A DNA stretch of 64,000 bases from NCBI GenBank assembly GCA_023053545.1, contig JAKZAN010000099.1, positions 53,324 through 117,323 on the forward strand, in the 5' to 3' direction. Position numbers and translations under genes: made by a program. The DNA is from Lepidurus packardi (lineage: Eukaryota > Arthropoda > Branchiopoda > Notostraca > Triopsidae). Of this stretch, positions 1-9,542 are shown one piece after another. Numbering within the stretch: position 1 is the stretch's first letter; each line of letters opens with the position of its first letter. The notes below the pieces were generated by a model that was not told the origin of the DNA, searched no databases, and was given only the letters and a program-made list of their open reading frames with translations.

Positions 1-1971
1 ACTGACAAATTAGACTTTCTAACTCAAAAAATGTTAGATCTACCAGCTCCGATCACCTCAATCCCTCAAATTACTGTACAAAAACAGGTACATAAAATTG
101 ACCATCTATACATTACTAGACAAACAAGTTTCGCTCTTCTGGATTACGAACAACTATCAGAACTAATTAAAAACCTTCCCCTCTACAAAGCCTCGGGCGA
201 AGACAATATACAACCAATACTCATTAAAAAGACTTGGCTATCCATTGGTTATGCTGTAACTGCACTATTTAATTCATCCATAAAATTATCTTATTTTCCT
301 AAAGCCTGGAAAGCGACCAAAATTCTCCCAATACCAAAACCAGATAAAAATGACTATTCCTCCCACAATAATTTTCGTCCCATCGCCCTACTATCTCATC
401 TTGGCAAAATCCTAGAAAAATGCATAGCCAAAAAAATCACAGACTACCTAGAACAAAAAAATATCCTATCAGAAAACCAATGGGGATTTAGAAATCAAAG
501 ATCTACTGTAAATGCTATGCTAAACTTCTCAGATAATATCCTTCATGGTTTTGATAAAGGTAAAATTACCACGGCCCTACTACTAGACATTCATCGAGCG
601 TTTAACAATGTCAACCATGCAGTTTTACTTCAAAAGGCAAGAAAGAAAAAGATCCCTATCAACCTAATCAACTGGCTTAAGAGCTTCTTAGATAATAGAA
701 CAGGATATAGCACATACGGTCCTTACACAAGTCAAAATTTCCATTTAAAACAGGGCGTTCCTCAAGGCTTGCCCCTCTCCCCTATCCTCTTTCTAATCTA
801 CATTGACGATGCATTGAAAATTATCAAAAGTAAAAGATTAACAATTCAGGCTTTTGCAGACGACTTACTTCTTTTGATCAGTGGCAAATCAGAAAAAGGT
901 AATATTAAAACCCTCGAAAAAGCACTAAAAGACATAGAAAAGTGGAGTGAACATGTAAAACTTACTGTCTCGAAAACAAAAACTGAACTCATACACTTCT
1001 CAAGGAAAAGAACTATACAAAATCTACCACTTAAATGGGGACAAGAAATCATTCCTCCAAAAGATGAAGTGCGCTACCTTGGAATTATATTCGATTCAAA
1101 ATTAAATTGGAAAAAACACATCGCCCACCTATCCTCAAAAGGCCACTATATCTTAACCAGACTAAAAAAATTAACTAACTTCCTTCCATCTATAAAAACT
1201 AATCAATTAAGAACTTTAGTTCTAAGCATCTTTTACTCCAAATTACTTTACGGATTACCTGCTTGGAGTAATGTTAAACTATCTTCATTTCCACCCTTAA
1301 GAACACTCCACAGAAACGCACTCCTCCTCATCACTGGTGCTCTGAGGACTACCCCAACTTCAGCTCTACAGATAGAAACAGGAGTACCCCCATTGGATCT
1401 TTTACAATTAGAAAGAATTCTAAGATTTGCCCACAAAACAAACACCGTAACCACTTCAACTCCCATACATAAACGGTATACCTCATGCTCACTCTTTATC
1501 GAAATGACAAAAAAACAAAACCCTCTTCAAAAACACCAACAAGAAGACATTAAAAAATCAATTAAACAAATCATTTTACTGAAATGGACAGAAGAGTGGA
1601 ATACACAAATCTCGCCCCTCCACGATTTAAACATAAATCCTTACTCAAAACCTATTTGCAAATCTAGTCATGCACACAAAATCATATCTACACTCATCCA
1701 ATTAAGAACAACACACTTCCCCACAAAATCATATTTATTTCGGATTAAGAAAACCTCTAACATGATTTGTCCTTGCACTAACTACTTCCGCCAAACATTA
1801 ACTCATATACTTTTTCATTGCCCACTGTTAAATAAACCTAGAGCCATCTTACTTAGAACGCTAAGTAAAACCAAACTACATTTCAAACCCGAACAAATCC
1901 TAACTAACCAAAAAATCTCAATCCCAATCACCAATTATATCAATTCCGCAAAAAAAATCTTAAAACTTTAA
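1..1971 (+). CDS. LINE ORF2 C-terminal part: reverse transcriptase, partial (L1)
   Basis: The frame is open from the first base of the window to the TAA at 1971, about 656 codons, so this is the C-terminal two thirds of a LINE ORF2. It would carry out target-primed reverse transcription. Visible landmarks are the motif A region (LLLDIHRAFNNV, with the catalytic Asp present but AFD changed to AFN), motif B GVPQGLPLSP, the FADD box at 853-864, the YLGIIFD thumb-side motif, and a C-terminal Cys/His cluster (CPCTNYF...HILFHC). No RNase H domain is seen after the RT. The protein appears identical to the same region of L2, so the two copies separated recently. The endonuclease part is outside the window. 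Confidence 0.9.
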   Translation, partial: TDKLDFLTQKMLDLPAPITSIPQITVQKQVHKIDHLYITRQTSFALLDYEQLSELIKNLPLYKASGEDNIQPILIKKTWLSIGYAVTALFNSSIKLSYFPKAWKATKILPIPKPDKNDYSSHNNFRPIALLSHLGKILEKCIAKKITDYLEQKNILSENQWGFRNQRSTVNAMLNFSDNILHGFDKGKITTALLLDIHRAFNNVNHAVLLQKARKKKIPINLINWLKSFLDNRTGYSTYGPYTSQNFHLKQGVPQGLPLSPILFLIYIDDALKIIKSKRLTIQAFADDLLLLISGKSEKGNIKTLEKALKDIEKWSEHVKLTVSKTKTELIHFSRKRTIQNLPLKWGQEIIPPKDEVRYLGIIFDSKLNWKKHIAHLSSKGHYILTRLKKLTNFLPSIKTNQLRTLVLSIFYSKLLYGLPAWSNVKLSSFPPLRTLHRNALLLITGALRTTPTSALQIETGVPPLDLLQLERILRFAHKTNTVTTSTPIHKRYTSCSLFIEMTKKQNPLQKHQQEDIKKSIKQIILLKWTEEWNTQISPLHDLNINPYSKPICKSSHAHKIISTLIQLRTTHFPTKSYLFRIKKTSNMICPCTNYFRQTLTHILFHCPLLNKPRAILLRTLSKTKLHFKPEQILTNQKISIPITNYINSAKKILKL

Positions 1972-2159
1972 AATAATAGTATAACAAATGCATTATTTAA
2001 AAGTTCCTTTTAATCAAATGACATTTTTCTAAATATAATATTCCTGGTACGAAAGCCTATGTAAAACAAACAGAAATAGTCAATAAAGAAGAGGCAACGA
2101 GCTATGCTCAAGCCCCTATCAAATTGGAAAAAAAAAAAAAAAAAAAAAAAAAATAAAAA
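1..2159 (+). mobile_element. LINE copy L1, 3' part (cut by window edge)
   Basis: This is the 3' portion of a non-LTR retrotransposon, from the linker upstream of the reverse transcriptase to the poly(A) tail. It matches 5621-7747 of copy L2 at a constant offset of 5620 with no difference that I could find by eye. An AATAAA signal lies at 2082-2087. The tail at 2128-2159 is 26 A, a T and 5 A, against 13 A in L2. The tail runs directly into satellite A. The 5' part lies outside the window, so whether this copy is full length is unknown. Confidence 0.93.
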
Positions 2160-2738
2160 TTTCAAGGAAATTTCATTGAAGTTTCAGGTAAAATTACAAG
2201 CATATTTCAACGAAATTTCAATGAAATTTCAGTGTAATTTCAATAAGATTTCGAGGAAATTTCAGGTAAAATTACAAGCAAATTTCAAAGAAATTTCATT
2301 GAAATTTCAGGTAAAATTACAAGCATATTTCAACGAAATTTCAATGAAATTTCAGTGTAATTTCAATAAGATTTCGAAGAAATTTCAGATAAAATTACAA
2401 GCAAATTGCAAGGAAATTTCATTGAAGTTTCAGTGTAATTTCAATAAGATTTCGAAGAAATTTCAGGTAAAATTACAAGCAAATTTCAAGGAAATTTCAT
2501 TGAAATTTGAGGTAAAATTACAAGCATATTTCAACGAAATTTCAATGAAATTTCAGTGTAATTTCAATAAGATTACGAGGAAATTTCAGGTAAAATTACA
2601 AGCAAATTTCAAGGGAATTTCATTGAAATTTGAGGTAAAATTACAAGCATATTTCAACGAAATTTCAATGAAATTTCAGTGTAATTTCAATAAGATTTCG
2701 AGGAAATTTCAGGTAAAATTACAAGCAAATTTCAAGGA
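2160..2738 (+). repeat. Satellite A, block 1 (between LINE copies L1 and L2)
   Basis: 579 bp of satellite A, made of 11-bp words such as AAATTTCAAGG, AAATTTCATTG and AAATTTCAGGT plus the 12-bp word AAAATTACAAGC. It aligns with 7761-8339 downstream of L2, and I saw only two differences (near 2499 and 2700). It ends in TTTCAAGGA, which is also the target duplication of L2. Confidence 0.95.
2730..2738 (+). other. 5' target-site duplication of LINE L2
   Basis: TTTCAAGGA precedes the 5' end of L2 and is repeated at 7761-7769 directly after its poly(A). Up to three more bases (AAA) may belong to it, but they merge with the tail. Removing the element restores a normal satellite A word series. Confidence 0.8.
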
Positions 2739-2774
2739 GGCAGTTCGGCCTGAGCAGTTGAACGTACTGGATGT
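2739..2774 (+). promoter_or_regulatory. Internal promoter of LINE L2: Inr plus DPE
   Basis: The element begins GGCAGT, which matches the Inr consensus BBCABW with A at 2742 as +1. GGATGT at 2769-2774 then falls exactly at +28 to +33 and matches the downstream promoter element consensus RGWYVT. Jockey-type LINEs are known to use TATA-less internal promoters of this kind, which lets a full-length transcript carry its own promoter. No TATA box is needed, and the upstream DNA is plain satellite. Confidence 0.6.
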
Positions 2775-3123
2775 GTTTAGGTCTCAACTGTGTAGTTCCC
2801 AAACACCCCAAATTACAAACTGAACTTATTTAATCAAAAGTGTCAGTGCCTTCTTTATGCAATATTGTTACAAATCGAACTTCTCACCACCTTCCAACCA
2901 TGTAACAAAAGTCTTCTCACCGCCTATTTAGGCAGAAGACTCTTGAAACTTTGTGTTCTAAGACGTGTTGTCATCGTTACACTGTGTTGTGTTGATTTCG
3001 TTACTCTTTTGGTTACATTGCAATCAGACTCCAGTTTGTTCATTTCATTTTACTCCTACATCTTCAATCCCGATCACGTCCCCAACCCTTTCCATCACAC
3101 TGCTGACGTCATCAAACCTTGAA

Positions 3124-4404
3124 ATGGAATCAGAAATAGAAATCGATGACCCGCTTATACCTGTTATACCAGTTGAATCCGTTGAACCTGTTTTTTCCGT
3201 TGAACTTGTTCCATCTGTTGAACCTACATCTGCTGAAGAAAACCAAACCAACCTACTAAAATGTAACTCATGTGGAATCCTTTTCGAAAAAGACAGACTA
3301 AACGTCAAAAATTGTCAAGAATGTCGTCACAAACCCCATTCCCACAAAAGACCAAACTCTCCAGGCGAAGAAACTACTCGAAAAAGATCATTCTCAATTG
3401 ATGACTTCCTCTCCAAAAGGTTAGACTCTTTAACGGATTTAATCCTAAATGTAGTTGAAAAACAAAACCTACTCCTACAAGAAAACACTGAACTGAAACG
3501 TTCCCTAAACATCCTGATCCAACAAAACTCAGACCTAAAATCTGATCTTGAAATCTCTAGACAAGAAAGAAACTCCCACACTTCCACCAGAACTATAACC
3601 GATCAGAAAGAAGAACCTCCTAAAGAAACAGCTTGGTCTCAGATTATAAAAAAAAATGGCAAACTCAGAACCTCAAAACCGACAGAACAAACCTACAACT
3701 CTGCAACCACATCTCAACAATCCACCTCCAAATCAAACTCAACCTTCCAAGAAAACTCAGAAATTGAAGAAGCCACCTTGATTCTCCAACAACTTGACGA
3801 AGAAAAGGGTAATAAATTCATCCCAAGAAAAGACCTCTTATCAATCTTGGAAAAAGACATAAAAAAAACTCAACCAAAACGCCCCAATCCCCATTTTCGT
3901 TCGGAAAACAAAAACAAAAAAACTTATTCTTACTTACAAAAACCACGAAGAAAAACAAAAATCAAACGAAATCTTGGCTGAAACCTCCTTCTCCGAATTA
4001 GGACCCGTCAAAGCTGTAAACAGAAAACCAAACCTTCAGATTGTGATTCACCAACTCCCCACAGATGAAACCCCTGAAGACATCTGCTCTCACCTCAGCG
4101 ACAAAAACTCTAGTCTCAACATTAACTTTCAAACCAATCACTTCAAACGGATTAACCCTGGCAGCACTAAAAAATTCGGATCTGCTTGGTACACCTGCTC
4201 ATCACTAATAGAAAAAACTAAGCTTCTTTCAGGCGGAGCCCTAATCAAAAGATTACACGTTGCGGCAAATGCGCCGATCTCCAACATGATATTAAATCAT
4301 GTACAAACTCCCGCTTAAAATGCTCCAACTGCAGAGGTAACCATACAGCCTTCGACCACTCGTGCCCATCAAGAATAGCAGCTATCAAAAAAGCCGCCAA
4401 ATAA
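3124..4404 (+). pseudogene. LINE ORF1 (gag-like nucleic-acid-binding protein), frameshifted, L2
   Basis: The likely start is the ATG at 3124 (MESEIEIDD). The N-terminal part holds a Cys cluster (CNSCG...CQEC) and a leucine-rich stretch likely to form a coiled coil (near 3410-3560). Frame 1 is open to a stop at 3981. By comparison with L3, however, homology moves to frame 2 from about 3880-3890 (ILTYKNHEEK...) and returns to frame 1 near 4250. There it shows two zinc knuckles: CX2CX4HX4C starting at 4261, then CX2CX3HX6C, ending GNHTAFDHSCP. The first of the three knuckles seen in L3 is missing, apparently through a deletion of roughly 30 codons. The protein family binds element RNA in the retrotransposition particle. 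This copy cannot make a full product. Confidence 0.8.
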
Positions 4405-4433
4405 CCTCAAAACAAGCAAAACCAAAACCCCTC

Positions 4434-7400
4434 ATGTCTCAAACTCAATGTAATTCCTCTTCTTCTCATTCCACCAATATTCTAATTCATAATATCCGAA
4501 AAAACAAGAATCAACTTTTTGAAAAACTGCGTGAAGCACACAACCACAACTCTCACGTAGCTTTTATTCTCGAACCTCCAACTAATTTTAACTTTACAAC
4601 AATTTCAAACTTCCAAACCACTAAACCTGACTCTTCATATATTGGTACTATTAGCTTCAAAGATAATTCAGCCCATCACATTGAAATATTAATATCTCGA
4701 GAACTTTACTCTCTAACCAAAATATCATTCAAAAACCATCTTCCCATAATTCTTGCTACAATCTACAGAAGACATACAAATGAAGTCTCATCTCTGCTTA
4801 CTGAAATCTGGAAGGAATTAGAAAAGATAAATGCTTACATAATTATCTGTGGCGATTTCAATGCCCATCACTGGCACTGGGAGGCAAAAAAAATGGATAA
4901 ACCTGGCCTTCAGCTATTCGATTTTATCACTTCCTTAAACTTAATCCTCCTAAATAAATGGAATGTCCCTACATTCATGAACGAAAAGGGCGAATCCTCC
5001 ACAATAGACTTAGTTTTCGCTTCTTCTGAAATTTCCCACCTTCTTCACCTTCGTCTTCTAGATAACCCTGATTTTCTAAACGAATCTGATCATAAAGCTA
5101 TCCTCCTAAAAATCAAAGCCCCTTTTGTTGAATATAGACCCGAACAATGGAACTACAAACTGGCCAACTGGGAACTAATCAACAACACTTTATCAGAACT
5201 AATAGAAATAATAAAAACAAATTATTTTCTCTGAATAGTCCCAAGGAAATAGATGTTTCCACACAACTTTTAACTAAACTCCTTACCGATACAGCCAGCA
5301 AGTATATCCCAAAAATCAATTCAATGAGAAAGAAAAATCCTTGGTGGACAAAAGATCTAAACCTCCTTAGAAAACTAACAGCACAACACCTAAAATTGTA
5401 TAAAAAGTCACCAACCCAAAACAATGAAAGAACTTGGAAAGATGCTAGGAACTTATACACTATGAAATGTCGTCAAACTCGAGCGAACTATTGGCAACTA
5501 AAAATGAACACTCCTGACTCTAGAATTCTCTGGAAATTAGATCACAAATTTCGATCAAACGCAAACCAAAACTCATTAGACCAACTACTAGATGATAAAG
5601 GAAAATCTTTTAAACAGATTACTGACAAATTAGACTTTCTAACTCAAAAAATGTTAGATCTACCAGCTCCGATCACCTCAATCCCTCAAATTACTGTACA
5701 AAAACAGGTACATAAAATTGACCATCTATACATTACTAGACAAACAAGTTTCGCTCTTCTGGATTACGAACAACTATCAGAACTAATTAAAAACCTTCCC
5801 CTCTACAAAGCCTCGGGCGAAGACAATATACAACCAATACTCATTAAAAAGACTTGGCTATCCATTGGTTATGCTGTAACTGCACTATTTAATTCATCCA
5901 TAAAATTATCTTATTTTCCTAAAGCCTGGAAAGCGACCAAAATTCTCCCAATACCAAAACCAGATAAAAATGACTATTCCTCCCACAATAATTTTCGTCC
6001 CATCGCCCTACTATCTCATCTTGGCAAAATCCTAGAAAAATGCATAGCCAAAAAAATCACAGACTACCTAGAACAAAAAAATATCCTATCAGAAAACCAA
6101 TGGGGATTTAGAAATCAAAGATCTACTGTAAATGCTATGCTAAACTTCTCAGATAATATCCTTCATGGTTTTGATAAAGGTAAAATTACCACGGCCCTAC
6201 TACTAGACATTCATCGAGCGTTTAACAATGTCAACCATGCAGTTTTACTTCAAAAGGCAAGAAAGAAAAAGATCCCTATCAACCTAATCAACTGGCTTAA
6301 GAGCTTCTTAGATAATAGAACAGGATATAGCACATACGGTCCTTACACAAGTCAAAATTTCCATTTAAAACAGGGCGTTCCTCAAGGCTTGCCCCTCTCC
6401 CCTATCCTCTTTCTAATCTACATTGACGATGCATTGAAAATTATCAAAAGTAAAAGATTAACAATTCAGGCTTTTGCAGACGACTTACTTCTTTTGATCA
6501 GTGGCAAATCAGAAAAAGGTAATATTAAAACCCTCGAAAAAGCACTAAAAGACATAGAAAAGTGGAGTGAACATGTAAAACTTACTGTCTCGAAAACAAA
6601 AACTGAACTCATACACTTCTCAAGGAAAAGAACTATACAAAATCTACCACTTAAATGGGGACAAGAAATCATTCCTCCAAAAGATGAAGTGCGCTACCTT
6701 GGAATTATATTCGATTCAAAATTAAATTGGAAAAAACACATCGCCCACCTATCCTCAAAAGGCCACTATATCTTAACCAGACTAAAAAAATTAACTAACT
6801 TCCTTCCATCTATAAAAACTAATCAATTAAGAACTTTAGTTCTAAGCATCTTTTACTCCAAATTACTTTACGGATTACCTGCTTGGAGTAATGTTAAACT
6901 ATCTTCATTTCCACCCTTAAGAACACTCCACAGAAACGCACTCCTCCTCATCACTGGTGCTCTGAGGACTACCCCAACTTCAGCTCTACAGATAGAAACA
7001 GGAGTACCCCCATTGGATCTTTTACAATTAGAAAGAATTCTAAGATTTGCCCACAAAACAAACACCGTAACCACTTCAACTCCCATACATAAACGGTATA
7101 CCTCATGCTCACTCTTTATCGAAATGACAAAAAAACAAAACCCTCTTCAAAAACACCAACAAGAAGACATTAAAAAATCAATTAAACAAATCATTTTACT
7201 GAAATGGACAGAAGAGTGGAATACACAAATCTCGCCCCTCCACGATTTAAACATAAATCCTTACTCAAAACCTATTTGCAAATCTAGTCATGCACACAAA
7301 ATCATATCTACACTCATCCAATTAAGAACAACACACTTCCCCACAAAATCATATTTATTTCGGATTAAGAAAACCTCTAACATGATTTGTCCTTGCACTA

Positions 7401-7591
7401 ACTACTTCCGCCAAACATTAACTCATATACTTTTTCATTGCCCACTGTTAAATAAACCTAGAGCCATCTTACTTAGAACGCTAAGTAAAACCAAACTACA
7501 TTTCAAACCCGAACAAATCCTAACTAACCAAAAAATCTCAATCCCAATCACCAATTATATCAATTCCGCAAAAAAAATCTTAAAACTTTAA
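4434..7591 (+). pseudogene. LINE ORF2 (APE endonuclease plus reverse transcriptase), one frameshift, L2
   Basis: The ATG at 4434 lies 29 nt after the ORF1 stop. The first frame encodes an APE-type endonuclease with GDFNAHH, a STIDLVFAS segment and ESDH, and stops at 5234. Homology continues in another frame from about 5213-5230, consistent with loss of one base in the T run at 5224-5227, and stays open to 7591. The second frame carries the reverse transcriptase: motif A Asp codon at 6206-6208 (followed by AFN instead of AFD, Asn codon 6224-6226), GVPQGLPLSP, FADD at 6473-6484, YLGIIFD, and a C-terminal Cys/His cluster. No RNase H is seen. Total length would be close to the 1,033 residues of the intact L3 homologue. 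It nicks target DNA and primes cDNA synthesis in related elements. Confidence 0.88.
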
Positions 7592-7760
7592 AATAATAGT
7601 ATAACAAATGCATTATTTAAAAGTTCCTTTTAATCAAATGACATTTTTCTAAATATAATATTCCTGGTACGAAAGCCTATGTAAAACAAACAGAAATAGT
7701 CAATAAAGAAGAGGCAACGAGCTATGCTCAAGCCCCTATCAAATTGGAAAAAAAAAAAAA
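7592..7760 (+). other. 3' UTR and poly(A) tail of LINE L2
   Basis: AT-rich 3' UTR with AATAAA at 7702-7707 and a small GAGC-TAT-GCTC hairpin at 7719-7729, followed by 13 A. It is the same as the L1 3' UTR except for tail length. It shares no obvious sequence with the 3' UTR of L3. Confidence 0.75.
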
Positions 7761-7769
7761 TTTCAAGGA
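7761..7769 (+). other. 3' target-site duplication of LINE L2
   Basis: TTTCAAGGA, the copy of 2730-2738, directly follows the tail. Confidence 0.8.
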
Positions 7770-9542
7770 AATTTCATTGAAGTTTCAGGTAAAATTACAA
7801 GCATATTTCAACGAAATTTCAATGAAATTTCAGTGTAATTTCAATAAGATTTCGAGGAAATTTCAGGTAAAATTACAAGCAAATTTCAAAGAAATTTCAT
7901 TGAAATTTCAGGTAAAATTACAAGCATATTTCAACGAAATTTCAATGAAATTTCAGTGTAATTTCAATAAGATTTCGAAGAAATTTCAGATAAAATTACA
8001 AGCAAATTGCAAGGAAATTTCATTGAAGTTTCAGTGTAATTTCAATAAGATTTCGAAGAAATTTCAGGTAAAATTACAAGCAAATTTCAAGGAAATTTCA
8101 TTAAAATTTGAGGTAAAATTACAAGCATATTTCAACGAAATTTCAATGAAATTTCAGTGTAATTTCAATAAGATTACGAGGAAATTTCAGGTAAAATTAC
8201 AAGCAAATTTCAAGGGAATTTCATTGAAATTTGAGGTAAAATTACAAGCATATTTCAACGAAATTTCAATGAAATTTCAGTGTAATTTCAATAAGATTTC
8301 AAGGAAATTTCAGGTAAAATTACAAGCAAATTTCAAGGAAATTTCATTGAAATTTCAGGTTAAATTACAAGCAAATTTCAAGGAAATTTCACTGAAATTT
8401 AAGGTAAAATTACAAGCATATTTCAACGAAATTTCAATGAAATTTCAGTGTAATTTCAATAAGATTTCGAGGAAATTTCAGATAAAATTACAAGCAAATT
8501 TCAATGAAATTTCATTGAAATTTCAGGTAAAATAACAAGCATATTTCAACGAAATTTCAATGAAATTTCAGTGCAATTTCAATAAGATTTCGAGGAAATT
8601 TCAGATAAAATTACAAGCAAATTTCAAGGAAATTTCATTGAAATTTGAGGTAAAATTACAAGCATATTTCAACGAAATTTCAATGAAATTTCAGTGTAAT
8701 TTCAATAAGACTTCGACGAAATTTCAGGTCTAATTACAAGCAAATTTCAAGGAAATTTCATTGAAGTTTCTGTGTAATTTCAATAAGATTTCGAAGAAAT
8801 TTCAGGTAAAATTACAAGCAAATTTCAAGGAAATTTCATTGAAGTTTCAGTGTAATTTCAATAAGATTTCGAAGAAATTTCAGGTAAAATTACAAGCAAA
8901 TTTCAAGGAAATTTCATTGAAATTTGAGGTAAAATTACAAGCATATTTCAACGAAATTTCAATGAAATTTCAGTGTAATTTCAATAAGATTTCGAGGAAA
9001 TTTCAGGTAAAATTACAAGCAAATTTCAAGGAAATTTCTTTGAAATTTCAGGTTAAATTACAAGCATATTTCAACGAAATTTCAATGAAATTTCAGTGTA
9101 ATTTCAATAAGACTTCGACGAAATTTCAGGTCTAATTACAAGCAAATTTCAAGGAAATTTCATTGAAGTTTCTGTGTAATTTCAATAAGATTTCGAAGAA
9201 ATTTCAGGTAAAATTACAAGCAAATTTCAAGGAAATTTCATTGAAATTTCAGGTAAAATTACAAGCATATTTCAACGAAATTTCAATGAAATTTCAGTGT
9301 AATTTCAATAAGATTTCGAGGAAATTTAAGATAAAATTACAAGTAAATTTCAATGAAATTTCATTGAAATTTGAGGTAAAATTACAAGCATATTTCAACG
9401 AAATTTCAATGAAATTTCAGTGTAATTTCAATAAGATTTCGAGGAAATTTAAGATAAAATTACAAGTAAATTTCAATGAAATTTCAATAAGATTTCGAGG
9501 AAATTTCAGATAAAATTACAAGCAAATTTCAAAGAAATTTCA

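Larger units (their letters stand above)
1..2738 (+). repeat. Large direct duplication, first copy (LINE 3' part plus satellite A); second copy 5621-8339
   Basis: The LINE 3' part, tail and following 579 bp of satellite are repeated in the same order at 5621-8339. LINE bodies look identical, the satellite parts differ at about two sites, and the tails differ in length. The repeat unit is therefore about 5.6 kb (satellite plus one whole LINE). Unequal exchange between satellite on either side of an inserted LINE explains it most simply. Misassembly cannot be excluded from sequence alone. Confidence 0.85.
2739..7760 (+). mobile_element. LINE copy L2, full length (Jockey/I-like group), inactive
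   Basis: A 5,022-bp non-LTR retrotransposon inserted in satellite A. It has a 385-nt 5' UTR starting with an Inr-like GGCAGT, ORF1 (gag-like with zinc knuckles) at 3124-4404, ORF2 (APE endonuclease plus reverse transcriptase) at 4434-7591, a 169-nt 3' UTR with AATAAA at 7702-7707, and a 13-A tail. A 9-bp target duplication flanks it. Both ORFs carry frameshifts, so it is not autonomous as it stands. The zinc-knuckle ORF1, APE endonuclease and lack of a visible RNase H fit the Jockey group, but clade assignment needs a tree. Confidence 0.92.

Noticed and set aside
846-1466. Minus-strand frames opposite LINE RT (also 6466-7086, 33725-34001, 34554-34907, 35235-35928)
   Set aside because: They lie antisense to well-supported LINE coding sequence and have no recognisable domain.
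2160-2738. 579-bp block as an unusually long target-site duplication of L2
   Set aside because: A normal 9-bp duplication explains the L2 insertion, and the presence of L1 upstream makes a tandem duplication the simpler account.
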